Shown here one piece after another: positions 43,535 to 53,228 of a stretch of DNA of 64,000 nucleotides. How positions within the stretch are numbered: position 1 is the first letter of the stretch; each line of letters starts with the position of its first letter. The stretch comes from Nonlabens agnitus (GTDB taxonomy: Bacteria > Bacteroidota > Bacteroidia > Flavobacteriales > Flavobacteriaceae): positions 2,022,501-2,086,500 of the forward strand of contig NZ_MQUC01000003.1 of the NCBI RefSeq assembly GCF_002994045.1, given 5' to 3'. Made by a program: the position numbers and the translations under genes. The notes under the pieces were generated by a model. It made no database searches. It saw nothing but the letters and a program-made list of their open reading frames with translations, and had not been told where the DNA came from.

Positions 43535-45700
43535 ATGAACAAACTTATGAGTTTCCTAAAAAATAATATTGCTATAGGTATTATCACGCTTATGGTAGCT
43601 ACTGCAAGCTGCAGTTTTATAAATAATGAAATTGATCCAGGAGATAAGGAAAAAGAGGAACTTCTTATAGAATTGATCAATCACGTGTTGCGCCGCAACC
43701 ACTATCAGCCCGCAGATCTCACCGATCAATTCTCGCAGGATGTCTTCAAAAATTTTGTTTACGAACTCGATCCGGCAAAACGTTACTTCCTAGCTAGCGA
43801 TTATGAGGACTTCAAGACATTTGAATTTTTAATAGACGACCAGATACGCGATGGACGTGTGGACTTGTTCAACATTGTTTATGAACGTTTACTTAAAAGA
43901 GAAAAAGAATCTGAACAAATATTCAAAGAAGTCATTGACAAACCATTTGACTTTACCGTGGAAGAAAGCATCGATGCCGATTTTGAGAAAATGCCTTATG
44001 CGAAGAACCGCAAGGAACTCAAAGATCACTGGAGGAAACTGTTAAAGCGTTCTACGATTGTGATTTTCAACGACAAGATTGAAACCCAAGAAGAAAAAAT
44101 CAAAAATGGCGAGTTGTCACTAGACAAAAAGAAATCCCTAGCCGAATTAGAAAAGGAGGCTCGCATGGAAGTCAAAAAATCCATGGAAGAAAATTTTGAT
44201 TTGAATGATGATGTGGAGCGATTGGATTATTTCTCTTTGTTCTTGAACAACATTACGACTCACTTTGATCCACATACCAATTATTTTGCACCGCAATCCA
44301 AGGATAGATTTGACACATCCATCAGCGGTACTTTAGAAGGAATTGGTGCCAGACTTCAAAAGAAGATGGATAACATTGAAATTTTGGAAATCATTTCTGG
44401 TGGACCGGCATGGACGAGTGGTAAACTAGAAAAAGGTGATCAAATCCTAAGAGTAGCTCAAGAAAAAGATACGGTTGCCACAAGTATTGTAGGAATGCGC
44501 ATTAGTGATGCTGTTGACTTGATCAAAGGACCTAAAGGAACTAAAGTTACTCTTACCCTGAAAAAAGTTGACGGTAGCATCAAGGATGTGACTCTAGTAA
44601 GAGACGTGGTTCTTATTGAAGAAACATTTGCAAAAACTGCCTTGATACAGGATGACTCGATCAACTATGGTATCATCAACTTGCCTAAATTCTATTTCAG
44701 TACAGAAAATAGTGAGGCCAGAGCCTCAGGTGACGATGTCGCAAAAGAAATTGTCAAGCTCAAGCAAGAAGGCATGGAAGGACTCATCATTGATTTGAGA
44801 AATAACGGTGGTGGATCTTTGAGAGAAGTAATAGAGATGGCTGGACTTTTCATTCCAGATGGTCCAGTAGTCCAAGTTGGCTTAAAAAATAACCGCACTC
44901 AAACTTTAAATGACGATGACAATGGTGCTGTATTATGGAATGGTCCATTAGTGATTCTAGTCAACGAATTAAGCGCTAGCGCTTCAGAAATTTTAGCAGC
45001 GGCATTACAGGATTACGACCGCGCCATTGTGATAGGTAGCAAGCAAACCTTTGGTAAAGGAACTGTTCAAAATTTTGATGATTTGAATCGTTACGTACAA
45101 ACTTCAGAATTTGGTGATCTAGGTGCCTTAAAGTTGACTACCCAAAAGTTCTATAGAATCAATGGTGGTAGTACGCAGTTAGAAGGTGTCAAAAGTGATG
45201 TAGTAGCTCCAGATCGTTACAGCTACATAGAAATAGGCGAACGTGATGAGGATTATCCATTGCCTTATGATGAGATTGCGCCAGCGCAATACAAAAAGTT
45301 CAAGGGTTACCTCAATCTTGCAGAAAGCATCGCGGCTTCCCAAAAACGAATTGACAACAATGAATACTTTCAATTGATTGATAAAAACGCAAAATGGTTG
45401 GCAGACCAACGTGATGAAAATGAAATTCCATTGAGCATCAAATCCTATCAAGAGCGTTTGAAAAAATTGGAAGATGAAACTGATCAATTCAACAAACTGG
45501 ATGAGTATAAAAATTCGCTAACGGTCAATTCCCTAAAGGATGAAAAACTATTGATCGAGAAAGACTCTAGCCTTGCAGACAAACGTAAGAGATGGCACGA
45601 GACTATCAATCAGGATATGTACATTGAAGAAGCCGTAAATGTCTTGAAAGACTTAAAGACCAATACCATCAAGGACAACGGCATGACCATCAAAAATTAA
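43535..45700 (+). CDS. prc: Tail-specific (C-terminal processing) protease Prc
   Basis: About 721 residues from ATG 43535. The signal MNKLMSFLKNNIAIGIITLMVATASC has a lipobox, so it is probably a periplasmic lipoprotein. An N-terminal helical region (LDPAKRYFLASDY) precedes a PDZ domain (GIGARLQKKMDNIEILEIISGGPAW). The S41 core follows, with Ser in ELSASASEILAAALQDYDRA and Lys in GSKQTFGKGTVQ, then a C-terminal DUF3340. It degrades or trims periplasmic proteins at their C termini. An ATG at 43475 is in frame but would bury the signal. Confidence 0.93.
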   Translation: MNKLMSFLKNNIAIGIITLMVATASCSFINNEIDPGDKEKEELLIELINHVLRRNHYQPADLTDQFSQDVFKNFVYELDPAKRYFLASDYEDFKTFEFLIDDQIRDGRVDLFNIVYERLLKREKESEQIFKEVIDKPFDFTVEESIDADFEKMPYAKNRKELKDHWRKLLKRSTIVIFNDKIETQEEKIKNGELSLDKKKSLAELEKEARMEVKKSMEENFDLNDDVERLDYFSLFLNNITTHFDPHTNYFAPQSKDRFDTSISGTLEGIGARLQKKMDNIEILEIISGGPAWTSGKLEKGDQILRVAQEKDTVATSIVGMRISDAVDLIKGPKGTKVTLTLKKVDGSIKDVTLVRDVVLIEETFAKTALIQDDSINYGIINLPKFYFSTENSEARASGDDVAKEIVKLKQEGMEGLIIDLRNNGGGSLREVIEMAGLFIPDGPVVQVGLKNNRTQTLNDDDNGAVLWNGPLVILVNELSASASEILAAALQDYDRAIVIGSKQTFGKGTVQNFDDLNRYVQTSEFGDLGALKLTTQKFYRINGGSTQLEGVKSDVVAPDRYSYIEIGERDEDYPLPYDEIAPAQYKKFKGYLNLAESIAASQKRIDNNEYFQLIDKNAKWLADQRDENEIPLSIKSYQERLKKLEDETDQFNKLDEYKNSLTVNSLKDEKLLIEKDSSLADKRKRWHETINQDMYIEEAVNVLKDLKTNTIKDNGMTIKN

Positions 45701-45702
45701 TA

Positions 45703-46806
45703 ATGGCGGTAAGCAATTCAGTAGCATTTAAAACGCTCCAGAAACTAAGAAGTAGTTTCTGGGGCGTTTTGAGTTTATCCATTATTTTGGCGTTCATTGC
45801 GATAGCATTGTTTGCATACGTTATCGCGCCAGATAGCAGCAGGTATGCTAACCAGATGCACATTTCCATCCACTCGCAGCCACCTGGTTTTACCGCAGAC
45901 TTTATACAATTACCAGCACAAAACCAGTCCACTTCCCTAACAGACTTCTGGAATGGCCATGACGCCAGCACCACTGAAATACCATACGAGGCCCTGGAAA
46001 GAAAACCAGATGGAATTTATTATCGACCCTATGATGTGGATGGGCAGCAACAACCTTTTCAAAAGCTGGAATCTCCAGTTGCAAAAGAGATGTCGTTATC
46101 TCGCTTTCGCGAAAGCTACACTACCCAAAAAACTTTTATACTAGGAACAGATAAATACGGTAGAGACCTGCTTAGCCGCATGATTATTGGCGCACGAGTA
46201 AGCATCAGTATTGGGTTTGTGGCTGTGCTTATTTCCTTATTGATCGGAATCCCGTTGGGAGCGATTGCTGGATTTTACGGTGGTAAAGTAGACGCCGCCA
46301 TCATGTGGGTCATCAATGTCACTTGGTCCATTCCAACGCTATTGATGGTTATTGCTATTAGTATTGCGCTGGGCAAAGGATTTCTTACCGTATTTATTGC
46401 CGTAGGCTTGACCATGTGGGTAGAAATCGCTCGTGTGGTGCGAGGACAAATGATTGTTGCCAAAGAATATCAATACGTCACTGCGGCAAGAGCGTTGGGA
46501 TTTAACGATCTGCGCATCATTACCAGGCATATCCTGCCTAATATCTTAGCGCCGGTGATTGTCATTAGTGCAGCAAATTTTGCTGCCGCCATCTTGATAG
46601 AAGCTGGACTTAGCTTTTTGGGATTGGGCGCACAGCCACCTATACCTTCTTGGGGCAGCATGATCAAAGACCACTATCAATACATCATACTCGACAAAGC
46701 CTATCTTGCAATTGTTCCAGGCGTTGCCATTATGGTTTTGGTCATGGCGTTTATGTTATTGGGCAATTCCCTAAGAGATGCACTGGACGTGAAATCTACC
46801 TCATGA
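45703..46806 (+). CDS. DppC/OppC-like ABC transporter permease
   Basis: A 367-residue inner-membrane permease. One N-terminal helix is followed by an unusually long periplasmic segment (about 45-150), then the BPD_transp_1 domain with FILGTDKYGRDLLSRMIIGARVSISIGF and the EAA loop EYQYVTAARALGFNDLRIITRHILPN. The family imports di- or oligopeptides or nickel. No DppB, ATPase or binding protein is adjacent. The palindrome core at 46103-46116 is read as RFRES. It starts 2 bp after prc and overlaps the nuclease gene by 4 bp. Confidence 0.88.
   Translation: MAVSNSVAFKTLQKLRSSFWGVLSLSIILAFIAIALFAYVIAPDSSRYANQMHISIHSQPPGFTADFIQLPAQNQSTSLTDFWNGHDASTTEIPYEALERKPDGIYYRPYDVDGQQQPFQKLESPVAKEMSLSRFRESYTTQKTFILGTDKYGRDLLSRMIIGARVSISIGFVAVLISLLIGIPLGAIAGFYGGKVDAAIMWVINVTWSIPTLLMVIAISIALGKGFLTVFIAVGLTMWVEIARVVRGQMIVAKEYQYVTAARALGFNDLRIITRHILPNILAPVIVISAANFAAAILIEAGLSFLGLGAQPPIPSWGSMIKDHYQYIILDKAYLAIVPGVAIMVLVMAFMLLGNSLRDALDVKSTS
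46103..46116. repeat. 14-bp palindrome core, copy 13 (in DppC-like gene)
   Basis: GCTTTCGCGAAAGC with C on the left but T in place of the final G. In frame, read as RFRES. Confidence 0.9.
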
Positions 46807-47600
46807 AGAAAGTCGTTTATACCATAATTGCCATTGGGATTTTGGTCGCCTTGTTTTTTGTACAACGCTATCAGAACACGAGCATTTCCAATGAGAATAT
46901 CGAGAATGCTTCACAAAACAATACAGATTTATCTCACGCCGATTTCCTTCCTGTTTCCAACAACCAGATCGTACACCATAAGTCTTATAGTTTGTCCTAT
47001 AATGAGCAACACGAACAAGCCGAATGGACCGTTCATATTCTAAGACCCAGCGATATCAAAGCAGTTGACTATGAAAGACCCTATTTTGAGATAGATGATA
47101 TGGTCAGCACTGGTGCGGCAAGCTGGCGCAATTACAAAAATAGCGGTTATGATCGCGGCCATTTAGTCCCTGCGGGCGACAGGCGTGGATCCTATGAAGA
47201 TTATGAGGAAACGTTTCTCACCAGCAATATAAGCCCACAACGTCATGATTTCAATTCGGGAATATGGAATAGGTTGGAGCAAAAAGTGAGGTATTATGCC
47301 CAACGCAATAATGCTATTTATGTGGTCACTGGATCCATTTTGGAGGATGGCCTGCAAAGTATAGGATCAGAAAATGTGAGCGTGCCCAACCAATTTTACA
47401 AGATCATTTACAAGCAACATAATGGCAAACCATCCATGCTGGCTTTCTTAATGCCGCATCAGGAAGCGTCACAATCCATATATGATTTTGTGGTGCCCGT
47501 AGATTCCATTGAGCAAATCACGGGAACCGATTTCTTTGCACAATTACCTGATGCTATAGAAAATGAGCTGGAGAAAAGCACAGACCGATCGGGTTGGTAG
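46803..47600 (+). CDS. DNA/RNA non-specific endonuclease
   Basis: A 265-residue secreted or membrane-tethered nuclease starting at ATG 46803 (MKKVVYTIIAIGILVALFFVQRY). The beta-beta-alpha-Me motif is SGYDRGHLVPAGDRRGS with His120, then FLTSNISPQRHDFNSGIWNRLEQKVRYY and VVTGSIL. It cuts DNA and RNA without sequence preference, probably for nutrient or phosphate use outside the cytoplasm. It overlaps the permease stop (ATGA) and converges on rodA with only 2 bp between. Confidence 0.92.
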   Translation: MKKVVYTIIAIGILVALFFVQRYQNTSISNENIENASQNNTDLSHADFLPVSNNQIVHHKSYSLSYNEQHEQAEWTVHILRPSDIKAVDYERPYFEIDDMVSTGAASWRNYKNSGYDRGHLVPAGDRRGSYEDYEETFLTSNISPQRHDFNSGIWNRLEQKVRYYAQRNNAIYVVTGSILEDGLQSIGSENVSVPNQFYKIIYKQHNGKPSMLAFLMPHQEASQSIYDFVVPVDSIEQITGTDFFAQLPDAIENELEKSTDRSGW

Positions 47601-47602
47601 TT

Positions 47603-48889
47603 CTAATGCTGGTAACTCATCCTATGAGCATCCAACTTCACAAAAATGAACAGTAGCAAAGTAAAACCCCACAAGCTACTACCACCATAGCTTAGAAACG
47701 GTAGCGGTATACCTACGGTAGGTAAAAGTCCCAGCACCATACCTACATTTACAAAAAAGTGCAGGAAAAAGATTCCTGCGGCGCTGTAGCCATAAATTCT
47801 GGCAAACTGGTTGCGCTGGCGCTCTGCCATGATGATCAATCGGTAGATGAGTAGCATGAAAAGGATAACCACCAGACCTGCACCCAGCAATCCAAATTCC
47901 TCACCTATCGCAGAAAAGATAAAGTCGGTATGTTGCTCTGGAACAAACTGCCCTTGCGTTTGCGTTCCCTTAAGCAATCCCTTACCAGTAATGCCGCCGC
48001 TGCCTATCGCGATCTCGCTTTGAATAATATTATACTGAATTCCTTGACTGTCCTCAACCCTACCCAGCACGATATCGATACGGTTACGGTGCCGTTCACT
48101 AAAGACATTTTCATAAATAGGGCCTACGGCAAATGCAAGGCCTATACAGGCAATCATGGCTAGTAGGTAAAGCGATATTTTAGGTTTTTTGGAAAGCCTT
48201 TTTTTATATCGCTTTCGCGAAAGCGAAAAAAGTACCGCCACCACCACGACACTAGCTCCAACGATCCACCATGGACCTACTAATATAGTACCCAAGAAAA
48301 CAGTGAGCCCGATAAGTCCCAACATGAGGAACCAGACCGATAAGCCCTCGCGATTTAGCGCAAAGAAAAAGGCAACGTAAATAAGTGCACTTCCAGGATC
48401 TGGTTGTGGCACAATTAAAATGGCTGGTAGCAGCACGATAAGCGCAACGATCAAAAAGTGCTTTACCTCTTTTACAGAAACATCCAGCTGACTCAAATAT
48501 TTTGCCAGTGCCAGTGCCGTGGCAAACTTTGCAAACTCACTGGGCTGTAACCGCAACCCACCAAAGCCGTACCATGATCGCGCTCCAGAAATCTCTACTC
48601 CAAAAACAAACAAGCCCATAAGCGAAATCAAAGAGATGACGTAAATCACTCCTGCAAAACGTTCAAAGAACTTGACCTCAATGGCAAAAATGACAACGAT
48701 CATGATGATCGCCAGTATGATACGTAAGAATTGCTTGCCGTAAACTTCGTTGATGTCAAAGATTGAACCGTGACTTTCTACGGGTGCCGCGCTATAGATA
48801 CTTACCCAACCTATGAGCACTAATGCCAGATAGATCAGGATAATACTGACGTCAAACTTGGGCTTGTCACCTATGGCACTGTCTAACAC
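47603..48889 (-). CDS. rodA: Rod shape-determining protein RodA
   Basis: A 428-residue SEDS-family glycan polymerase with about ten helices. PQPDPGSALIYVAFFFAL and FIFSAIGEEFGLLGAGLV are signatures, with PTVGIPLPFLSYGGSSLW near the end. It polymerises lipid II for lateral wall growth with its partner PBP2. Its start overlaps the mrdA stop by one base. The palindrome at 48210-48225 encodes LSRKR in a cytoplasmic loop. Confidence 0.95.
   Translation of the reverse strand: MLDSAIGDKPKFDVSIILIYLALVLIGWVSIYSAAPVESHGSIFDINEVYGKQFLRIILAIIMIVVIFAIEVKFFERFAGVIYVISLISLMGLFVFGVEISGARSWYGFGGLRLQPSEFAKFATALALAKYLSQLDVSVKEVKHFLIVALIVLLPAILIVPQPDPGSALIYVAFFFALNREGLSVWFLMLGLIGLTVFLGTILVGPWWIVGASVVVVAVLFSLSRKRYKKRLSKKPKISLYLLAMIACIGLAFAVGPIYENVFSERHRNRIDIVLGRVEDSQGIQYNIIQSEIAIGSGGITGKGLLKGTQTQGQFVPEQHTDFIFSAIGEEFGLLGAGLVVILFMLLIYRLIIMAERQRNQFARIYGYSAAGIFFLHFFVNVGMVLGLLPTVGIPLPFLSYGGSSLWGFTLLLFIFVKLDAHRMSYQH
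48210..48225. repeat. 16-bp palindrome, copy 14 (in rodA)
   Basis: Perfect CGCTTTCGCGAAAGCG, in frame, read as LSRKR in a basic loop of RodA. Confidence 0.95.
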
Positions 48890-50811
48890 TAAAATAAAAT
48901 TTGGGAAGGATCTTGAATGGTAACCTTGGGACCGTCAATAGGTACTGGTGGCCCATTGATCTGGAAAGGTTTACCACTATATGGTTTTTCATATTCCTGC
49001 TCCAGCGTATGATTGAGCACCCAACTTTCTAGGTCTGTTCTAGTGATCTCGCCTTTTAGGTGTTTCTCAATCATCAAGCTGGCAATTTTTGCAGCATATC
49101 TAGAACCCCAATATCCATTTTCAATAAATACCGCAATAGCGATTTGCGGATCATCTTTAGGAGCAAAAGCGATGAATACACTGTGGTCTGTCAACTGTGT
49201 GGTGACACCGTCGATTTTGGCAAAATTTTCTGCCGTTCCTGTTTTCCCGCAAATCTCAATTCCTGGAATTTGAACGGTAGAAGCCGTTCCTGTTTTGTAC
49301 ACTTGGTTCATCCCTTCAATGACCGGTTCAAAATGCTCTGCATCTATGGTAGTGTATCTTTTTGAAGTGTATTTAGGATCTGAAATATCCTTTCCATCCT
49401 TCTTTTTAACGATGTGAGGTGTATAAAAATAACCACGGTTAGCGATTGCTGCGGTCATATTTGCGAGCTGTATAGGCGTCGCTAATACCTCGCCTTGTCC
49501 TATACTATTGGATATGGTCGTGGTAGCGTACCAATTACCATCTGGATACCACTTATCGTAATACTCACTATCAGGTACATTACCTCTTCTACCAGCTGGT
49601 AAATCGTAACCCAAAAAATTACCCAAACCAAAGGATTTTACATGGTCACTCCAGGCGTCCATACCTTCATGGCTGTTTTTATGTCCTTCTATAATCCTGC
49701 GATATACTTGAGCAAAATAGGCGTTGCAGGACTCGGCGATGCCTCGCTCCATGGACAATGGACTGCTATGGCTGTGACAGCCTAGTTTTTTTCTACCACC
49801 ATAGGCATAACCATGGGCACAGTAAAATCGATCCGTAGGTTTTACGGCATTTTCTTGGAGCCCAATAAGGGCATTCAAAACCTTGAATGGAGATCCAGGC
49901 GCATATTGAGCTTGGAGACCACGATCATACGTTGGTCTGGTGATCGTATCTCTTATAAGAGCATTGATGTTTTTAGAACGGTCGCGACCCATGGTAATAC
50001 TTGGGTCGTAAAATGGTGCTGAGATGAGGCTTAGAATCTCACCAGTTTTAGGTTCAATCGCCACAATACCACCGCGCTTATTTTGCATTAATTGCTGGCC
50101 GTACTCCTGCAACTTACTATCTAATGTGATCGTAAGGTTGACACCAGCCTGCGGTATGGTATCGTACAATCCGTTTTCATATGAGCTAATAGGTCTACCA
50201 AAGTTGTCCCTCAAGTATCTTTTTACTCCTTTTTTGCCTCTTAATTCCTTTTCATATTGAGCCTCGATACCGCTTTTACCCTTCAAGTCACCCATTTCAT
50301 AGGAATCATCCCTATCGATCTCAGTTTGATTTACCTCACGTATATAACCTAAAACATTGGCGCTATGATCTACCAAATATTTTCTAAGGGATCGACGTTG
50401 CGTATAGAAACCTGGGAATTTGCGGAGCTTTTCCTGTAATGGAGCGTACTCCATTTGGGTAAGCTGTGGCATGATGACACTAGGTTTGCGCCAGGACCAA
50501 TTCTTTGCCTTTTCAATTTGCTTGATCAAATCTGGTTTTTCCATTTGGAGAAGATTACACAACTCCAAGGTGTCAAAAACTTTGACCTCACGAGGCACTA
50601 CCATAACATCATAAGCGGTCTGGTTAGCGACCATTAATTTCCCGTTTCGATCATATATGAAACCACGTTCTGGATAATCAAATACGGTTTTTACAGCATT
50701 AAGTTCAGATTTGAGCTTCAGTTCTTCACTAAAAACCTGCAGGTAAATCAATCTTGCTAAGAAGATGACTCCTGTGAGTGTAACAAAAAAGAGAAGCAAT
50801 AATTTTTTCAT
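48889..50811 (-). CDS. mrdA: Penicillin-binding protein 2 (MrdA)
   Basis: A 640-residue class B PBP with an N-terminal membrane helix (LLLLFFVTLTGVIFLARLIYL), a dimerisation domain and a transpeptidase domain. Active-site motifs are SPFK (APGSPFKVLN), SCN (ESCNAYFAQ) and KTGT (CGKTGTAENF). It cross-links wall during elongation as RodA's partner. The gene lies 5 bp after mreD. Confidence 0.95.
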   Translation of the reverse strand: MKKLLLLFFVTLTGVIFLARLIYLQVFSEELKLKSELNAVKTVFDYPERGFIYDRNGKLMVANQTAYDVMVVPREVKVFDTLELCNLLQMEKPDLIKQIEKAKNWSWRKPSVIMPQLTQMEYAPLQEKLRKFPGFYTQRRSLRKYLVDHSANVLGYIREVNQTEIDRDDSYEMGDLKGKSGIEAQYEKELRGKKGVKRYLRDNFGRPISSYENGLYDTIPQAGVNLTITLDSKLQEYGQQLMQNKRGGIVAIEPKTGEILSLISAPFYDPSITMGRDRSKNINALIRDTITRPTYDRGLQAQYAPGSPFKVLNALIGLQENAVKPTDRFYCAHGYAYGGRKKLGCHSHSSPLSMERGIAESCNAYFAQVYRRIIEGHKNSHEGMDAWSDHVKSFGLGNFLGYDLPAGRRGNVPDSEYYDKWYPDGNWYATTTISNSIGQGEVLATPIQLANMTAAIANRGYFYTPHIVKKKDGKDISDPKYTSKRYTTIDAEHFEPVIEGMNQVYKTGTASTVQIPGIEICGKTGTAENFAKIDGVTTQLTDHSVFIAFAPKDDPQIAIAVFIENGYWGSRYAAKIASLMIEKHLKGEITRTDLESWVLNHTLEQEYEKPYSGKPFQINGPPVPIDGPKVTIQDPSQILF

Positions 50812-50816
50812 ATGTA

Positions 50817-51320
50817 TTAAGAACGCTTGGGTTTAATAATAAGTAGCAATACCATTCCTAAAATTACTGATGCGGTCCCAACAGCAAACGTCATTTTAAG
50901 CCATTCCCATATTTGTGAAGCGTTAAAAATTACCAAGCCGTAAAAGACTAAGTGGTGCAGAAAAATACCAATAACAAGGAACAGAAAAATTCTATCCAGA
51001 CTTGTCGTCAATACCTTGATGTTTTTCATCAAATAACTTTCTCCATACACCAATTTCAATAAGTAGGGTCTAAAAAAAGTCAAGGTGACACAAGCAGCGG
51101 CATGAGCGCCACCTGTATCCTGAAATGTATCCATAATCAAGCCGTACCCAAAAGAGATCAATAAAAATGCCAAGCGGTTATTTTCAAAGGGATAAAGGAA
51201 AATAAATAGCACGTAAATCATGGGATTGATGAATCCCAAGAAATTAATTTGATCCATGACAAAGATCTGCACGAATAGCAGCCCTATAAAACGAAACGCT
51301 ATCTTAAGAAAATCATTCAT
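50817..51320 (-). CDS. mreD: Rod shape-determining protein MreD
   Basis: A 167-residue inner-membrane protein with five to six helices, recognised mainly from its place between mreC and mrdA and from the pattern NPMIYVLFIFLYPFENNRLAFLLISFGYGLIMDTF. MreD joins MreC in coupling MreB to the wall synthases. It overlaps mreC by 8 bp. Confidence 0.9.
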   Translation of the reverse strand: MNDFLKIAFRFIGLLFVQIFVMDQINFLGFINPMIYVLFIFLYPFENNRLAFLLISFGYGLIMDTFQDTGGAHAAACVTLTFFRPYLLKLVYGESYLMKNIKVLTTSLDRIFLFLVIGIFLHHLVFYGLVIFNASQIWEWLKMTFAVGTASVILGMVLLLIIKPKRS

Positions 51321-52137
51321 TAGTCAATGTATCTATTACCTTGAGCGCCTCAGTGTCTCGATTTTTGATGACATAGACATGACCTAAATCTGTCATGTCA
51401 TTGAATAACCTCACATCAATTCTATATCTGGATCCGTTGTCAATAAGCTCTGCATCTTCAATAACTCCTATTTCTATATCTGGTGGGAACGTTGTGGATT
51501 GTTGTCCAGTAATAATGGTATCACCTTTAGAAACTGTTGCCAGTCTTGGGACGTCAATCAAGCTCATCTTATAAGGATCTGATCCATCCCAAACTAACGA
51601 ACCTATCGTAGCCGTATTTTTAATTTGGGCGTTGAGTGATATCTCAGAATTTAAAACCGAAATAACTCGTGAGAATTCATCGCTTGTAACATCAACGATA
51701 CCTACGATTCCATTGCTGGTGATCACACCCATATCGGGCTGGATATTTTCACTGGAACCTATATCCAGCGTTATAAAGTTATCCAACTTATCGTAGCTAT
51801 TCTTGACCACTCTAGCAGGCATCACTTTATAAGGAAGACCGTCCGAAAACATTAAGGTCGCCTCATCTCCTAAAAGAGTATCACCTACGGCCAGTAATCT
51901 CATGCGCAGTCTAGCATTCTCCTCGCTTAAATAGGTGTTTTGTCTGTTCAGATCAAAATAGGAATAGACATCATTTCTCACTTGGAGAATATTTCCCGTC
52001 ACGTTACCTGTGGAGTGAATAAAAGAATTGCGATGATATTCATGCGACTGGATGGTAAACACCAATCCTACAGTAAACAAGAATAGATACAACAGCAAGT
52101 TTCTGTACTTGATCAGAAAATTGATGATATGTTGCAT
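51313..52137 (-). CDS. mreC: Rod shape-determining protein MreC
   Basis: A 274-residue bitopic protein: N-terminal helix (NLLLYLFLFTVGLVFTIQ), a coiled-coil stretch (RQNTYLSEENARLRMRL) and a periplasmic beta domain with SNGIVGIVDVTSDEFSRVISVLN and LVWDGSDPYKMSLIDVPR. It links MreB, MreD and the RodA-PBP2 machine. Six bp after mreB. Confidence 0.93.
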   Translation of the reverse strand: MQHIINFLIKYRNLLLYLFLFTVGLVFTIQSHEYHRNSFIHSTGNVTGNILQVRNDVYSYFDLNRQNTYLSEENARLRMRLLAVGDTLLGDEATLMFSDGLPYKVMPARVVKNSYDKLDNFITLDIGSSENIQPDMGVITSNGIVGIVDVTSDEFSRVISVLNSEISLNAQIKNTATIGSLVWDGSDPYKMSLIDVPRLATVSKGDTIITGQQSTTFPPDIEIGVIEDAELIDNGSRYRIDVRLFNDMTDLGHVYVIKNRDTEALKVIDTLTNE

Positions 52138-52143
52138 TGTGGA

Positions 52144-53175
52144 TTACTTGTTAGCTAATACGCTTTTGTATTTATCCAGGTTTTTGAGCGTTAGTCCAGT
52201 ACCTCTTACTACCGCTCGCAATGGATCCTCTGCAATATACACTGGCAGGTCTGTCTTTTGCGACAGTCGTTTATCAAGACCTCTCAACATGGATCCACCA
52301 CCGGCAAGATAAATACCCGTATTGTAGATATCGGCTGCGAGTTCTGGTGGCGTTTGGGACAAGGTCTCCATAACGGCATCCTCAACACGCAGGATGGATT
52401 TATCAAGCGCCTTGGCGATCTCGCGATAACCTATCTTTACTTCTTTAGGTTTACCGGTAAGTAAGTCACGTCCTTGAACGTTCATCTCTTCTGGTGGCAC
52501 TTCAAGGTCTTCAGTCGCTGCTCCTATTTGGATTTTAATTTTCTCTGCAGTGCGCTCACCTACATATAAATTGTGCTGGGTGCGCATGTAGTAAACAATA
52601 TCATTGGTGAATACATCACCTGCAATCTTGACCGATTTATCACAAACGATACCTCCTAAGGCAATTACAGCGATTTCTGTCGTTCCACCACCTATGTCCA
52701 CGATCATGTTCCCTTTAGGCTGCATGATATCAATACCAATACCGATAGCAGCTGCCATAGGCTCGTGTATCAAATACACTTCTTTACCATTCACACGCTC
52801 TGCACTATCCTTAACTGCACGCATTTCAACCTCAGTAATTCCTGAAGGTATACAGATCACCATTCTCAAGGATGGTGTAAAGAGTTTTTTCTTAAGAGCA
52901 GGAATTTCCTTGATAAACATGGAAATCATCTTTTCACTGGCATCAAAATCTGCAATAACGCCATCCTTCAATGGGCGAATGGTTTTGATATTTTCATGCG
53001 TTTTTCCCTGCATCATCGCAGCTTCCTTACCTACAGCAATGATCTTGCCTGTAGTTCGATCACGAGCGACAATGGATGGACTGTCCACGACAACTTTACC
53101 GTTGTGGACAATGAGTGTATTTGCCGTACCTAAATCGATGGCAATATCTTCAGTAAGAAAATCAAAAAATCCCAT
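52144..53175 (-). CDS. mreB: Actin-like cell-shape protein MreB
   Basis: A 343-residue actin homologue. FLTEDIAIDLGTANTLI is the phosphate-1 motif, GNMIVDIGGGTTEIAVIALGG phosphate-2, and YLAGGGSMLRGLDKRL the adenosine motif. MreB filaments guide lateral wall synthesis. First gene of the mreBCD-mrdA-rodA operon, 53 bp after purH on the same strand, with its own -7 box. Confidence 0.97.
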   Translation of the reverse strand: MGFFDFLTEDIAIDLGTANTLIVHNGKVVVDSPSIVARDRTTGKIIAVGKEAAMMQGKTHENIKTIRPLKDGVIADFDASEKMISMFIKEIPALKKKLFTPSLRMVICIPSGITEVEMRAVKDSAERVNGKEVYLIHEPMAAAIGIGIDIMQPKGNMIVDIGGGTTEIAVIALGGIVCDKSVKIAGDVFTNDIVYYMRTQHNLYVGERTAEKIKIQIGAATEDLEVPPEEMNVQGRDLLTGKPKEVKIGYREIAKALDKSILRVEDAVMETLSQTPPELAADIYNTGIYLAGGGSMLRGLDKRLSQKTDLPVYIAEDPLRAVVRGTGLTLKNLDKYKSVLANK

Positions 53176-53212
53176 AAAAATCAGTGGAAAAACATTAGTT
53201 ATTAGGGTCTTG

Positions 53213-53220
53213 CAAAACTA
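53213..53220 (-). promoter_or_regulatory. -7 box TAGTTTTG for the mre operon
   Basis: Perfect TAnnTTTG on the minus strand in the gap between purH and mreB, 37 bases from the mreB ATG. No well-placed -33 TTG is evident. Confidence 0.45.
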
Positions 53221-53228
53221 AAACAATT

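Noticed and set aside
46650..46802. Upstream extension of the nuclease gene
   Set aside because: It lies inside the permease gene in another frame; ATG 46803 gives a normal N-terminal membrane segment and an ATGA overlap.
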